Positions 18,222 through 28,205 of a stretch of 64,000 nucleotides of DNA are shown here, in pieces (positions within the stretch are counted from its first letter, which is position 1; every line of letters begins with the position of its first letter). The notes beneath the pieces are model-generated. The model worked only from the letters and a program-made list of their open reading frames with translations. It was not told the DNA's origin and made no database searches. Made by a program: the position numbers and the translations under genes. The stretch is from Candidatus Melainabacteria bacterium (GTDB lineage: Bacteria > Cyanobacteriota > Vampirovibrionia > Obscuribacterales > Obscuribacteraceae), in assembly GCA_003151275.1 (NCBI GenBank), contig PLXC01000065.1, positions 3,188-67,187 of the forward strand. Reading direction: 5' to 3'.

Positions 18222-19277
18222 TTGCCAGTTCTGATTATCGCCGGTGACGAAGAGTTTGAACTTTCCAGACGGGTTCAGGAGTTGCGACATTCTCTTGTCG
18301 ATCCCAATTGGGCGTCGATTAATTTTCTGCGCTTGGACAATCCACCATTGCAAGAGATCATCGATGTGTCAGGAACGCTTCCATTTGGACCTGGCAACAA
18401 AGTTGTACTTATAGATCGCTGTGAACTGTTCACCAAAAAGCGCACAAAGGGCGGCGACGATGGGGCGAAAGCAGACACCGACAGCAAAGGCAAAGACAAG
18501 CTTTTGGATGAATTGGAAAAGTGTTTGACCAATGTCGCCCCGAATACTCACCTAATTTTTGCTTGTCCGTTCAATTTAGATTCATCGCTGAAGACTACCA
18601 AAGCGTTGCAAAAACATGCGGTGCTTGAAAGATTCGAAAAGCAAAAATTCTATGTTGGTAGCCCGAATCCTCTTTTGAGCACCTGGTGCCGCAAAGAAGC
18701 ACATAAATTTGGCGCCACCATGGAAGATCAAGCGATCACTTATTTGTTAGACGGCACGGAAGCTAACCTTCGCCAAATTGCCTCGGAGATTGAAAAGGCG
18801 GCCGTTCACGTCTTGCCGAACACTCACATCACGTACAACGTTGTGGTTCAGCTCAGTCCCTATCATTCGCACGTCTTTGCCTTGGCTGATTACTGGTTGA
18901 GCGGCAAAGGCAAGGAAGCTTTGGCCAGCGCCGAAGAACTGATGACTCGTCAAAGTGCGATGCCGATTATTGCTACTTTGCAGACAATGATCTCGAAATG
19001 GATTTTGATGAAAGCCTTGTGTGAAAAGTTCAATCACGATTTGCCCACTCCTCCCGGTGTCAATCGCCGTGAGCTGCCAATGCAAGATTTGGTGCGACGT
19101 GTGGCAGGCGAACTTAAGGCAAAGGAGTTTATGATAGAAAAAGATCTCAAGAGAATATCCAAATTTCCGTTGGCAAGGCTAATCGAAAAGCGAATCGATC
19201 TGACCAGACTGGAAGATTCGATTAAAACGGGGATGATACCTGAGAATCACGCATTGCAAGTTTTTCTTGCCGGTTAA
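18222..19277 (+). CDS. holA: DNA polymerase III delta subunit
   Basis: Clamp-loader delta subunit, which opens the beta clamp for replication. The 351-residue protein has the HolA layout: an N-terminal fold beginning LIIAGDEEFEL, a middle domain containing YLLDGTEANLRQIASEIEKA near residues 174-193, and a helical C-terminal domain with the late motif RISKFPLARLIEKRIDLTRLEDSIKTG-like segment. An acidic/Lys-rich insert at about residues 68-95 is unusual. Initiates at TTG 18222 after GAGGTG. The last gene but one of the pho operon. Confidence 0.88.
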   Translation: MPVLIIAGDEEFELSRRVQELRHSLVDPNWASINFLRLDNPPLQEIIDVSGTLPFGPGNKVVLIDRCELFTKKRTKGGDDGAKADTDSKGKDKLLDELEKCLTNVAPNTHLIFACPFNLDSSLKTTKALQKHAVLERFEKQKFYVGSPNPLLSTWCRKEAHKFGATMEDQAITYLLDGTEANLRQIASEIEKAAVHVLPNTHITYNVVVQLSPYHSHVFALADYWLSGKGKEALASAEELMTRQSAMPIIATLQTMISKWILMKALCEKFNHDLPTPPGVNRRELPMQDLVRRVAGELKAKEFMIEKDLKRISKFPLARLIEKRIDLTRLEDSIKTGMIPENHALQVFLAG

Positions 19278-19309
19278 TAGAATCATCAAGTTGAGTCAAG
19301 GAAGGAAGT

Positions 19310-20068
19310 ATGACGGACACCCAATTCGTCTTGGAAGAGATGACCGCACGCGATACGTGGCGGATTTTCAGAATTATGGCCGAGCTTGTTGAGGGTTTCG
19401 ATGAATTGTCCAAGATTGGACCGGCAGTGTCCATGTTCGGTTCTGCGCGATGCTCGCCGGACTCCGAAGAGTACAAGCTGGCCGAGGTGATCGCTCGCAA
19501 ATTAGCTGAACGCGGATTTGCCGTTATCACAGGTGGCGGTCCTGGGATCATGGAAGCCGGTAATAAAGGGGCTCTCGCTGCCGGCGGCACGTCGATCGGC
19601 TTGAACATTCAACTGCCCCGCGAGCAGCAGGGCAATCGCCATCAAACTGTTTCAGTCGATTTCAAATACTTCTTTGTGCGCAAGCTGATGTTTGTGAAGT
19701 ATGCGATGGCATTCATCATTATGCCTGGTGGGTTTGGCTCTTTGGACGAGCTGTTTGAGGCGCTTACCCTGATTCAAACCAGGCGGATCAAGCACTTTCC
19801 GCTTTTTCTTGTCGACTCAAAATTCTGGCAGCCCCTGCTCGATTGGTTGCGTAAGGATGTTGTGGCGAGGGGCTTTCTTACTGAACTTGAACTTGACCTG
19901 ATCACTGTTGTTGACGACCCTGACGAGTTGGTTGAACAAATTGCCTGGTGTGACCAGGAGAAATGCTATCTCTCGGATCAGGGTTTGCTCAGCTATCCGA
20001 AACGGAACGGTGGCGGCGTGATCATCGAAGCCGGACCTAACAACAACAGTAGGGACGAGCTCCTTTAA
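19310..20068 (+). CDS. LOG-family / TIGR00730 Rossmann protein
   Basis: Lysine-decarboxylase-like Rossmann protein of the LOG family; members cleave nucleoside 5'-monophosphates (cytokinin-type phosphoribohydrolases). The first motif ITGGGPGIMEAGNKGA lies near residues 73-88. The second, PGGFGSLDELFEALTLIQT, is near residues 141-159; the canonical form is PGGxGTxxE, so Ser replaces Thr. The ATG at 19310 has a strong site (GGAAGGAAG). It is 252 residues, with a slightly long C-terminus. Its link to the upstream pho/holA genes is positional only. Confidence 0.88.
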   Translation: MTDTQFVLEEMTARDTWRIFRIMAELVEGFDELSKIGPAVSMFGSARCSPDSEEYKLAEVIARKLAERGFAVITGGGPGIMEAGNKGALAAGGTSIGLNIQLPREQQGNRHQTVSVDFKYFFVRKLMFVKYAMAFIIMPGGFGSLDELFEALTLIQTRRIKHFPLFLVDSKFWQPLLDWLRKDVVARGFLTELELDLITVVDDPDELVEQIAWCDQEKCYLSDQGLLSYPKRNGGGVIIEAGPNNNSRDELL

Positions 20069-20106
20069 TCGCGAAATGGACGCACCGTGGGTTTTCCTTT
20101 AACTCC

Positions 20107-20134
20107 GAAATGGAGCGCGGGTTTCCAACCCGCC
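20107..20134. repeat. REP-like palindromic element, copy 1
   Basis: GAAATGGAGCGCGG followed by a 7-bp perfect stem (GCGGGTT, loop TCC, AACCCGC). The leading 14 bases recur in the element at 42648-42727. A degraded relative (GAAATGGACGCACCG) begins at 20073. It lies between the LOG gene and etfB and can also form a terminator-like hairpin, without a T-run. Confidence 0.6.
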
Positions 20135-20177
20135 CCGAAATGCGGACTCTGCGTTGCTGCCCTTTACTACTGCAGTG

Positions 20178-20236
20178 CATTCCCTAATTAAGGAATGTGG
20201 TAAAAAACCTGCTTTCTGGCTTCTTCTATCTATAAT
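20178..20236 (+). promoter_or_regulatory. Likely etfBA promoter region
   Basis: A perfect -10 hexamer TATAAT at 20231-20236 lies 29 bases before the etfB start. No good -35 hexamer is seen. An inverted repeat CATTCC / GGAATG at 20178-20197 lies upstream and could be an operator, which would compensate for a weak -35. Confidence 0.4.
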
Positions 20237-20265
20237 TCATTGCGTGAATTGCTGGAGGTAAGTCC

Positions 20266-21048
20266 TTGAAGATTGCTGTGTGTGTAAAAGCCGTGCCTGA
20301 CACGGAAGCGAAAATCGTCGTCGCTGCCGACAAGACGAATATCGACCTAGCTGGTGTGCGTTTTATCACAAGCCCTTACGATGAGTTTGCTGTCGAAGAG
20401 GCGCTTAGAATCAAAGAGAAGCATGGTGGCGAAACCGTGGTTATCTCCATGGGTGGTGACGAGTGCACAGACGTGATTCGAGATTCGCTAGCTCGTGGAA
20501 TCGATTCAGCAATACATTTGAAAGATGATGACTTCAAAGGTCTAGATCCGCTCAGCACCGGCAAAGTTTTAGCTGCAGCCATCAAGGATGGTGGCTACGA
20601 TGTCGTTCTTTGCGGACAGCAAGGAGTTGGTGGCGACAACAATCAAGTGCCGTCGATTCTTGCAGAACTTTTGGACATGCCACAGGCAACTGTGCTCATG
20701 AAGCTTGAGATCGATGGTGGCAAGTTCAAGGCAGAACGCGAAGTTGAAGGCGCTCATGACATTGTAGAAGGTACATTGCCTGCCGTGTTTAGCGCTCAGA
20801 AGGGACTGAATGAGCCTCGTTACTCTTCGATCAAAGGTGTGATGGCTGCCCGTAAAAAAGAAATCACCGTCAAGGATGCTACTGCCCTTGGAATCAAGGG
20901 ACAAGTCGGTGGAGACTTGCGTAAAGTCAAATTGAAAGAGATGCTCATGCCGCCTGATCGTCCTTCTGGCAAGAAAATTGAAGGCGACGCTGATACGCAA
21001 GCGAAAACGCTTGTTCGGCTTTTGCGCAGCGAAGCACGAGTCATTTAA
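20266..21048 (+). CDS. etfB: Electron transfer flavoprotein beta subunit
   Basis: Beta subunit of ETF, which binds AMP and with EtfA carries electrons from acyl-CoA and related dehydrogenases to the quinone pool. The 260-residue protein begins MKIAVCVKAVPDTEAKI and has the family SPYDEFAVEEALRIKE segment near residues 42-57 and the late signature IVEGTLPAVFSAQKGLNEPRY near residues 166-186. It starts at TTG 20266 after GGAGGT. The etfA gene follows 21 bases later. The acyl-CoA dehydrogenase at 33507 could be a client. Confidence 0.95.
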   Translation: MKIAVCVKAVPDTEAKIVVAADKTNIDLAGVRFITSPYDEFAVEEALRIKEKHGGETVVISMGGDECTDVIRDSLARGIDSAIHLKDDDFKGLDPLSTGKVLAAAIKDGGYDVVLCGQQGVGGDNNQVPSILAELLDMPQATVLMKLEIDGGKFKAEREVEGAHDIVEGTLPAVFSAQKGLNEPRYSSIKGVMAARKKEITVKDATALGIKGQVGGDLRKVKLKEMLMPPDRPSGKKIEGDADTQAKTLVRLLRSEARVI

Positions 21049-21069
21049 ATCGCTAATTAGGAGAAAGAA

Positions 21070-22053
21070 ATGTCACAAGGTATTCTGGTTTTCATCGAAC
21101 AGCGAAATGGACATGTTCGCAAAGCTAGCATTGAGGCTTTGTCCGAAGCGATTCGCCAAGCGACCAAAATGAATGAGGCTGTTAGCGCTGTAATCATTGG
21201 TGAAGGCGCCAAGTCCGTTACTGCTGAAGTAAGCAAATACAAGCCGAGCAAAATTTACACTGTTGAAGGTGCTGATTTCGCATCATATTCAACTGAAGGA
21301 TACGCTGCTGCGATTGCCGATGCCGTCAAGAAAGCTGACCCGAAATTTGTCTTCGCGGCAGTCACTTCACTTTCCAAAGATCTAATGCCGAGAGCAGCCG
21401 CTAAACTTGATGCTCCCTGCATATCCGACGTCAGCGAATTGAGATCCACTGGTACCGGCTTCGAAGCTGTTAAGCCAATGTATTCAAGTAAAACTTTGGG
21501 TGTGTTTGAATTCAATTCACCGCTTGGTTTTGTTACTCTCAGACCCAATGTCTTCCCTTCAAATGAACCAGACGCAAGTCATCAAAGCACCGTAGAAGAA
21601 CTAGCGGTTAAGCCAGAAAAGATTCGCGCCAAGGTTGTTGAAACCCACGCGGCAGAAGGTCAGAAAGTTGAGCTGAGTGAAGCGGCAATCATCGTATCTG
21701 GTGGCAGAGGTATTAAGGGTCCAGAGAATTGGCCAATGCTCCAGAGTTTGTGCGACGTTCTCGGCGCTGCTCTGGGAGCGAGCCGAGCCGTCGTCGATGC
21801 TGGCTGGATCGACCATGGGCACCAAGTTGGACAGACCGGAAAGACTGTCAGTCCACAGCTCTACATAGCTGTCGGGATCTCAGGCGCAATCCAACATCTA
21901 GCAGGAATGTCATCCTCGAAAGTAATTGTTGCAATCAACAAGGATCCGGACGCACCCATCTTTAAGTTCGCTAACTATGGTGTCGTCGGTGATGTCTTCG
22001 AAGTGGTGCCTAAGATCACCGAAGAAGTGCGCAAACTTCACGAAAACAACTAA
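21070..22053 (+). CDS. etfA: Electron transfer flavoprotein alpha subunit
   Basis: FAD-binding alpha subunit of ETF. The C-terminal FAD domain is clear: [13 protein letters not shown] near residues 211-223, [20 protein letters not shown] near 237-256, [21 protein letters not shown] near 257-277, and the adenine-site [21 protein letters not shown] near 290-310. 327 residues is the usual length. ATG at 21070 follows AGGAGAAAG. Forms a two-gene operon with etfB. Confidence 0.96.
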   Translation: MSQGILVFIEQRNGHVRKASIEALSEAIRQATKMNEAVSAVIIGEGAKSVTAEVSKYKPSKIYTVEGADFASYSTEGYAAAIADAVKKADPKFVFAAVTSLSKDLMPRAAAKLDAPCISDVSELRSTGTGFEAVKPMYSSKTLGVFEFNSPLGFVTLRPNVFPSNEPDASHQSTVEELAVKPEKIRAKVVETHAAEGQKVELSEAAIIVSGGRGIKGPENWPMLQSLCDVLGAALGASRAVVDAGWIDHGHQVGQTGKTVSPQLYIAVGISGAIQHLAGMSSSKVIVAINKDPDAPIFKFANYGVVGDVFEVVPKITEEVRKLHENN

Positions 22054-22243
22054 ACTATAACTTCTTGCTGTATCGAACTGCAGACGCTTTCCAGGCTCCT
22101 AAGCTCACGCGAGTATCCGCGTATTGTTTTCACAGAGCGGAAAAATATGGACTCTCAAGATATTTTTGGTCTGCTGATGGAATAATGGATTCACAGGCGT
22201 CTCCAGGCTTCCCTCTCGTCCAAGCAAAAAGTGAAGAGATCCC

Positions 22244-23497
22244 ATGGTTTCAACCCGTAAGTTGGCACCACTTATAGCGGCAGCAATTACTGTATCAGTC
22301 ATCGTTTCGAGCTGCTCCAATATGCTTTCGCAGCTTTCTTCAACTGCAGTCCCTGCTGTCGTGAAGTCCAAACCAGACACTAGTGTTTCGGCTCGTGAGC
22401 CAGCGCCCCCGCTGCAGTCGAAGGACTTTCACAACGAACAGCCGACCCTGAAGGCCAGGCAGATCCAAACACTCCCCTCAGGACGTCCAGACGCAGCTGT
22501 ACCTGACGAGCGGCGTGATTTTGGTGAAGCATTATTGTTGAAAATGTCCGGTTCAAATGCTGACTACGATAAGTCAGTAACAAGTGGTCATGAGGCATTC
22601 AAAGGACACAACGAAAGCGCGTATGATCTCAATGGACGTAAGCTAACCTTCTCAGAATGGAATATTCTGAGTGAGCAACACTCAATCAAAAGGCTTCGGC
22701 TGAGCCGCACAAATCTGACTGACGAACGCTTCACGCACCTGAATAAGTTGCAGGATCTAACAGAGCTTGATCTCTCAAAGACGAAGCTCACAGATAAAGG
22801 CATCAGTGTTCTCAAATCATTTCCTAAGCTTGAAACACTGTCGCTGGAGGGTATCTACCTTTCCGATTCTTCCGCTCAAGTGCTGTCGACACTGAGCAAC
22901 CTTAGGGATCTCGATATATCGGACACGTCGATCTCGGATAAGGGCATGAGTGGTCTGACCAAACTCACAAAACTTGAGCGCCTCGGAGCAAAGCAATTGA
23001 ATCTTTCAAACTCGGGGTGCGGCGCAATCGCTCAAATGACGCAATTAAAAAAGTTGGACCTCTACAGAACGGATCTCAACAATAAGTTGGCAATCTTTCT
23101 ACCCTTGACTAACTTGATAGATTTGCGGCTGCACGAGTCATCGATAAACGATGCCGCGCTCGACACCGTGGCGCACTTCCAGTTTGTCCGAGACCTGGAT
23201 TTGAACGGCAACCAAGCCATCCACGATGAAGGCATCCGCAAACTGCGCGGTTTGAAGCACCTGCGCTGGATTGGACTAGGTGGAACCGCTGTAACCAGTA
23301 AAACCCTTGACGTGATTGCCAACTACTCCACTTTGGAAGATCTGGGCATCAGAAATACACTTGTAGACGACAGCAATTTGATTGCTCTGACGGCGCTTAA
23401 AAACCTCAAATACTTGCACCTACAAGGCAGTAGGGTGACGGCGAAGGGAAGAAGGGAACTGCAAATGCGCATGCCACACTTGGAAATAATTTATTAG
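22244..23497 (+). CDS. Leucine-rich-repeat lipoprotein
   Basis: A 417-residue envelope protein. The N-terminal signal (residues 1-27) ends in the lipobox VSSC. A polar disordered linker of about 100 residues follows. From about residue 140 to the end come roughly ten 24-residue leucine-rich repeats of the cysteine-containing/F-box-like bacterial type, for example LTELDLSKTKLTDKGISVL and LRDLDISDTSISDKGMSGL. Such arrays act in protein binding; no enzymatic domain is present. Likely sits on the periplasmic or outer face of a membrane. The 190 bases upstream hold no other gene. Confidence 0.8.
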   Translation: MVSTRKLAPLIAAAITVSVIVSSCSNMLSQLSSTAVPAVVKSKPDTSVSAREPAPPLQSKDFHNEQPTLKARQIQTLPSGRPDAAVPDERRDFGEALLLKMSGSNADYDKSVTSGHEAFKGHNESAYDLNGRKLTFSEWNILSEQHSIKRLRLSRTNLTDERFTHLNKLQDLTELDLSKTKLTDKGISVLKSFPKLETLSLEGIYLSDSSAQVLSTLSNLRDLDISDTSISDKGMSGLTKLTKLERLGAKQLNLSNSGCGAIAQMTQLKKLDLYRTDLNNKLAIFLPLTNLIDLRLHESSINDAALDTVAHFQFVRDLDLNGNQAIHDEGIRKLRGLKHLRWIGLGGTAVTSKTLDVIANYSTLEDLGIRNTLVDDSNLIALTALKNLKYLHLQGSRVTAKGRRELQMRMPHLEIIY

Positions 23498-23601
23498 TGG
23501 CTGGACCCCAGCACGCGGGCGGCTGGGTGCTCGTAATCCCACCATTGAAAGCGGGGGTGCCTCGCACTATCCTCTGAGAACTTCTTCGGCAAGACGACAT
23601 A

Positions 23602-25182
23602 ATGGAACAAGCAGATCACCGAAAACTTTCGGCACCTGTAGAAACCGATCACAGCGGTGAAAGCAGCACCTGGCTGGACAAAGCTCAACGCGAGTGGCAA
23701 GTGTTTGGCGTCGGAACGGCTGATGGCCTAATAAAGCACGGCGTCTCCACCTATGTGGAGCATCCCGAAAACGCTGCCAGAGATGCCGCCATGGTCATCG
23801 CCTTGCAGGCTGCAACCAAAGGTCCCGCCTGGATGCGGATGCCGGCATATGCGATCGGCGCGGTCAGTGGACTCCATTTTCTAAGCAGTGCCGTGCCAAC
23901 GCTGGCTGAAGCAGTGCCACGTTTTCAACAAACCGCTTCGGACCCCACTTCTTTAGACACGAACAAGAGATGGGCTGCGCAAAATCTTGGACCTTTAGGT
24001 TTTGAAGTTGGAACTATGGCAATAACCGGCGCAGCTCTGCATGCCGGCGGCAAGTTTGCAAGCGCCTTGAAAGCAAACAGGTCTGGAGAAGCCGCTTTGG
24101 TCTCCAATGCAAATGATTCAGCATTGTCGACAAATCAGCCAGTCGTTGCGGATTTGCAGCCAATCCCTGGAGTGACTTCAAATAAACAATTCGAAGCGAC
24201 TCCAGGTTACCTGCCGTTATCAATCGAACGATCGCCTAACTTGCTTGGCGAAAAACAACCTGAGATTGCTATAAAGCCCGACAAATCAGTCGAATCTGAG
24301 CGAATTAGAGCATTTATTACCGACAAAACAGACTATGAGTTTGTCGGTAAGATGGAGCGCGGCACTCACGGTGCTTACCTCGTCCGCACCGCAGATGGTG
24401 CGCCGCATATTTTCAAATTGGTCTCCAAGGATGACGTTACAAATCAAATAAGTCGATCCGCTTTATCTGCAGAGGCAGTGAATTCTTTAGCTACTCGCAC
24501 ACCGCAATACGAGCGCGTAGAATTTACAGATAAGTTCGGAAGTTGGTATGTGCAGGAACATCTGCCTGGCAGACCGGCTCCTGTTCCCAGTGCCACGCTG
24601 ATTGGTCAACTCGTTAAAATGAACGATCGCCAAGCTGGAAAAGCGCTGAACAACGAAAATAACTGGAGCGATAGAGTAATGTCGGTACTGCACAAAGATT
24701 CACTAGGTTGGCAGCGTAATATTGCTGCTTCCGGACCCGAAGGCGCGGCGTTAGTTAAAGCCGTTCGTGCGGCGACTGAGAAGGACCCTTCCTTCATTCC
24801 GCGTAGCAATGACATCGTCCATGGTGACTTCCAACACTTTAATGCGCTGGTAACCGGCAAGGATAAATTGTCAGGCTACATAGATTGGGAAGGCGCAGGA
24901 AATGGCGACCGCTCCATTGATCTCTCGCGATTGCTGTATGACGCATACGTTTCAGAAGCAGAAATTGGCTATCGCGCTGATCCGTTTACTTTAGCTATGC
25001 TACGCAAGAAAATTGAAATCACATCTGGGTCGACTGCGCTGAACAATTACATGAATTATTGGATTCTTCAAGTGGCCGATTTTGGTGTCAAACGTGGTCC
25101 GAATGAAGCGAAGATGTTCATTGGTGTCGGACAGCGTATCCTCAATGATTTGAACATGGATAAAGTATCGAACGCCGCGTAG
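23602..25182 (+). CDS. APH-fold phosphotransferase-like protein with unusual N-terminal region
   Basis: A 526-residue protein. The C-terminal half (from about residue 240) has the aminoglycoside-phosphotransferase/choline-kinase fold: an N-lobe start YEFVGKMERGTHGAYLV, the catalytic loop IVHGDFQHFNALV (Brenner-type H-G-D-x4-N), and the metal-site IDWEGAGNGDRSIDLSRLL. The N-terminal 230 residues are not kinase: they contain Ala/Gly-rich hydrophobic stretches near residues 60-105 and 130-150 that could insert in a membrane, then a polar linker. The substrate is unknown. It is not an evident antibiotic-resistance enzyme, as the family includes many metabolic kinases. Confidence 0.75.
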   Translation: MEQADHRKLSAPVETDHSGESSTWLDKAQREWQVFGVGTADGLIKHGVSTYVEHPENAARDAAMVIALQAATKGPAWMRMPAYAIGAVSGLHFLSSAVPTLAEAVPRFQQTASDPTSLDTNKRWAAQNLGPLGFEVGTMAITGAALHAGGKFASALKANRSGEAALVSNANDSALSTNQPVVADLQPIPGVTSNKQFEATPGYLPLSIERSPNLLGEKQPEIAIKPDKSVESERIRAFITDKTDYEFVGKMERGTHGAYLVRTADGAPHIFKLVSKDDVTNQISRSALSAEAVNSLATRTPQYERVEFTDKFGSWYVQEHLPGRPAPVPSATLIGQLVKMNDRQAGKALNNENNWSDRVMSVLHKDSLGWQRNIAASGPEGAALVKAVRAATEKDPSFIPRSNDIVHGDFQHFNALVTGKDKLSGYIDWEGAGNGDRSIDLSRLLYDAYVSEAEIGYRADPFTLAMLRKKIEITSGSTALNNYMNYWILQVADFGVKRGPNEAKMFIGVGQRILNDLNMDKVSNAA

Positions 25183-25289
25183 TCCGCCATTAACGAATTT
25201 ATGTAGTCTGAAATGTATGGTGGAACGTAGAACGTACGATCTAGTAGACTTATGCTGATGTTTCCAGCCCTAATACTGAGGAAGTCGAT

Positions 25290-26258
25290 GTGCAGCGATC
25301 ACTAATTGGTTCTCTCTTGACACTCTTTTTATTGCTAGTATTTTGTCGTCCTGCTCTCTGCGACAGGGGAATCATACCGGCCTTCCTGATAAATCCAAAT
25401 CAAAGCACTAACGAAGTTAATTCCAACACTCCCGTCAAATATTTTGAACCCAATCAGAATGCGTTGATCGCTTGTGACGGTGTTGAGGAAATTTTGTATT
25501 TGACCACAGATTTGAGTGCTGACCGCCCTTCCAAAGTATTGGAAGTTTTGCCGCTTCCGTCTGAACCTAAAGTGACAAAAGGCGATTTCAAGACTTTGCG
25601 CAGTGCAGTCGAGGTTTTAAATTCCAAAGTGCAGTCGTTGAGCTACGGTGGCACTTCTGGAGGTTTTGGTGGAAAAGGATTTCATCCTTCAGCGGTTGAG
25701 CCACCAGCTGCGGTGATAGTGACACGTGAACACTTGGGTGTGCACGAGATAAGCGTCGTCAAAGTTCTGAACCCAGCGAAGTTTGTTGCGTGGACCGAGG
25801 AAAATTTGAAAAAACTCGGCAGTACGTCCCCATCAGTGCCTGAGTGGATGAAAGAAAAAATCCAAAAATATACTGACAGCGGCTTCAATTGGTTCGCTTT
25901 TGATGTTGTCGAATTGCAGCCTAAACTCAAATCTATCGAACCTATACGTTATAGATTTGCGACAAAACACCTTTTTTACCCGTTGCAGATTACTAAAGTA
26001 AGCGGTCCTAGTGCAGTGAAATTGATCGTGATGAGCACGCGACCTATTAAGGCGATTAATCCAATAGACGGCGCTAAAATCATCCGGTCGACCAAAGCAT
26101 TTCCTTTGCATAAAGAAGACTTAGAGAAGATAGATACGGAGATGAGCAAACTTGTCGATAAGTCTCCGTCCTTTGATCGACCCGTCATTCAGATGTTGGA
26201 GTTGCGCAATCCAAATGGTATGGATTACGCAAATGATCTCGTCGCTGGGTTCAAATAA
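25290..26258 (+). CDS. Exported DUF2330-like protein
   Basis: A 322-residue protein with a signal peptide (residues 1-24, LLTLFLLLVFCRPALC then cleavage). The mature part has the DUF2330 pattern: DRGIIPAF, then FEPNQNALIACDGVEEILYLTTDL near residues 51-74, and VLEVLPLPSEPKV near 83-95. The family is found in envelope proteins of diverse bacteria; its function is not known. Starts at GTG 25290 after GAGGA. Only 33 bases separate its stop from the convergent ispG stop. Confidence 0.7.
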   Translation: MQRSLIGSLLTLFLLLVFCRPALCDRGIIPAFLINPNQSTNEVNSNTPVKYFEPNQNALIACDGVEEILYLTTDLSADRPSKVLEVLPLPSEPKVTKGDFKTLRSAVEVLNSKVQSLSYGGTSGGFGGKGFHPSAVEPPAAVIVTREHLGVHEISVVKVLNPAKFVAWTEENLKKLGSTSPSVPEWMKEKIQKYTDSGFNWFAFDVVELQPKLKSIEPIRYRFATKHLFYPLQITKVSGPSAVKLIVMSTRPIKAINPIDGAKIIRSTKAFPLHKEDLEKIDTEMSKLVDKSPSFDRPVIQMLELRNPNGMDYANDLVAGFK

Positions 26259-26291
26259 GAAGACTGGCGAGATGATAGATGTATCAGTTTC

Positions 26292-27518
26292 TTACTTAAT
26301 TGATGCGGGGATGGCGTATCTGTTTTTGACGTATGATTCGAGCATCTTAATGAATTCTGGCACTATCCCTGCGCCACTAAGGGTGGTGACGTGTTGTCCA
26401 TCTACGAACACAGGCGCTTTAGGATCCTCGCCGGTGCCGGGAAGCGAGATGCCGATGTTTGCGTGCTTTGATTCACCTGGACCGTTAACTATGCAGCCCA
26501 TGACAGCGACTTTGAGTTCTTCTGAACCGGGATAGATCTTTTGCCAATTCGGTCGTTGTTCGACAAGATAAGCTTGAATATCTTGCGCCATTTCCTGGAA
26601 AAGAGTACTCGTAGTCCGACCACAACCTGGACAGGCTGTCACTTGCGCCGTGAATGAGCGCAGCCCGATGGATTGAAGTATCTGTTGGCAAATTTCAACT
26701 TCTTCATTACGACTTGCACCCGGTCGCGGTGTCAAGCTGACGCGAATGGTGTCGCCGATGCCGTCCATCAGTAGTACCGAAAGTGCAGCGGCGGAGGCTA
26801 CAGTGCCTTTCATGCCCATTCCCGCCTCAGTGAGACCAAGATGCAATGCGTGATCGCATCGCGAAGCGAGTCGTCGATACACTTCGATTAAATCCGGAAC
26901 TTCAGATACTTTTGCGCTGAGGATTATTTGGTCTCGCCCTAGTCCATACTCTTCTGCCATCTTGGCGGATTGAACGGCGCTCTCAACGATTGCTTCTATT
27001 AATACTTCGTGCGAATCAACAGGTTCAGCAGATTTGGCATTCTCGTCCATCATTTTGGCGAGCAAATCTTGATCCAGCGATCCCCAGTTAACTCCGATGC
27101 GCACGGGCTTCTGCCACTTCAAGGCTGCATCGATCATGCGTTGAAAGTTTTCGTCGTGACGCTCGCCTCGACCCACATTACCTGGATTGATCCTATATTT
27201 CGCGAGCAATTTTGCGCAATCAGGATATTCAGTTAAGAGCAGGTGCCCGTTGTAATGGAAGTCGCCAACAATTGGGATGTCGAGGTTTTGTCTTTCTAAT
27301 TCGCTAACAATTTTTGGCAGGGCAATCGCAGCATCGCGAGTATTAACCGTGATGCGAACAATTTCAGAACCAGCTTCTGCAAGTTCGCGAATTTGATTGG
27401 CGGTCGCTAGATAATCTTCTGTAGGTGTATTGGTCATGGACTGGACTAGCACGGGCGCGTGCCCACCTATGACAGTGTTGCCTACTTTGACTGGAACAGA
27501 TTCACGTCTCTTGACCAC
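26292..27518 (-). CDS. ispG: 4-hydroxy-3-methylbut-2-en-1-yl diphosphate synthase
   Basis: Iron-sulfur enzyme of the MEP isoprenoid pathway, converting ME-cPP to HMBPP. The 408-residue protein has [14 protein letters not shown] near the N-terminus, INPGNVG near residue 100, [16 protein letters not shown] near 230, and the 4Fe-4S cysteines in ACPGCGRT and [11 protein letters not shown]. It starts at GTG 27518 after AAGGAG. Single-copy and without the large insert of plant/chlamydial forms. Confidence 0.96.
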   Translation of the reverse strand: MVKRRESVPVKVGNTVIGGHAPVLVQSMTNTPTEDYLATANQIRELAEAGSEIVRITVNTRDAAIALPKIVSELERQNLDIPIVGDFHYNGHLLLTEYPDCAKLLAKYRINPGNVGRGERHDENFQRMIDAALKWQKPVRIGVNWGSLDQDLLAKMMDENAKSAEPVDSHEVLIEAIVESAVQSAKMAEEYGLGRDQIILSAKVSEVPDLIEVYRRLASRCDHALHLGLTEAGMGMKGTVASAAALSVLLMDGIGDTIRVSLTPRPGASRNEEVEICQQILQSIGLRSFTAQVTACPGCGRTTSTLFQEMAQDIQAYLVEQRPNWQKIYPGSEELKVAVMGCIVNGPGESKHANIGISLPGTGEDPKAPVFVDGQHVTTLSGAGIVPEFIKMLESYVKNRYAIPASIK

Positions 27519-27695
27519 GATGAAAACTCCTTATCCACAAGTAGATTCTAAAGGATTGTGGAGTGGCATTTTCCGTTTGTAATAAAGGTTTCGACTGAAT
27601 CTGACCGGTTCTTAACGAACCAGTTCTTGCCTCAGCTCCGCAAATACACGGGCACTGAGCGGCACTCTGACGCATAGCCGAGCAATACATAGTTG

Positions 27696-28205
27696 TTATG
27701 AACAGCTACACTTTTGTTGCTTCCAAAGGTGTGGCAAGTTCTCTCTAAGACTGTAGACATCGTCTTCTTGAGTGGGACTGACGATCAAATGGTCAACAAC
27801 GGCAATGCCCATTAAGTTGCCGGCGCTGAGTAGTTGCCTGGTCGTGTCTACATCCTCTTTGCTGGGTGTGATAGATGATCCGGACGGGTGGTTATGACAA
27901 ACAATGATGGCGTAACTGTTCGCCATTATCGCGGCTTTGAATACTTCTCTGGGATGAACAAGGCTGGACGATAGAGTGCCGTGAGAGACCTCATGGATGC
28001 CAATCACTTCATTTTTTGCATTGAGATGTAGGCTGACGAAATGCTCTTCGGATGCGTGTTTGAGTGGCGAGAGAAGCCGCCCTGCGTCTAGCGGTGACTG
28101 AATTGCAAATGGTTCACGCGCCACCGCGTGTTCATTCACGAGACACAATCGGATTTTAGGGACTCCGTAGTTGAGTTTGTCTACAAGGCTGCTTTTTCGC
28201 GCCAT
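27696..28205 (-). CDS. radC: RadC-family JAB-domain protein
   Basis: A 169-residue RadC (MPN/JAB metalloprotease-fold) protein. The metal site is HNHPSGSSITPSKED near residues 102-116, with EVSHGTLSSSLVHPREVFKAAI just before it, matching the RadC core. The helix-hairpin-helix found at the N-terminus of long RadC proteins is absent, so this is the short form common in mobile or accessory loci. Biological role is unclear for the family. ATG has AAGGAG nearby. A 12-bp palindrome lies 66 bases upstream. Confidence 0.85.
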   Translation of the reverse strand: MARKSSLVDKLNYGVPKIRLCLVNEHAVAREPFAIQSPLDAGRLLSPLKHASEEHFVSLHLNAKNEVIGIHEVSHGTLSSSLVHPREVFKAAIMANSYAIIVCHNHPSGSSITPSKEDVDTTRQLLSAGNLMGIAVVDHLIVSPTQEDDVYSLRENLPHLWKQQKCSCS

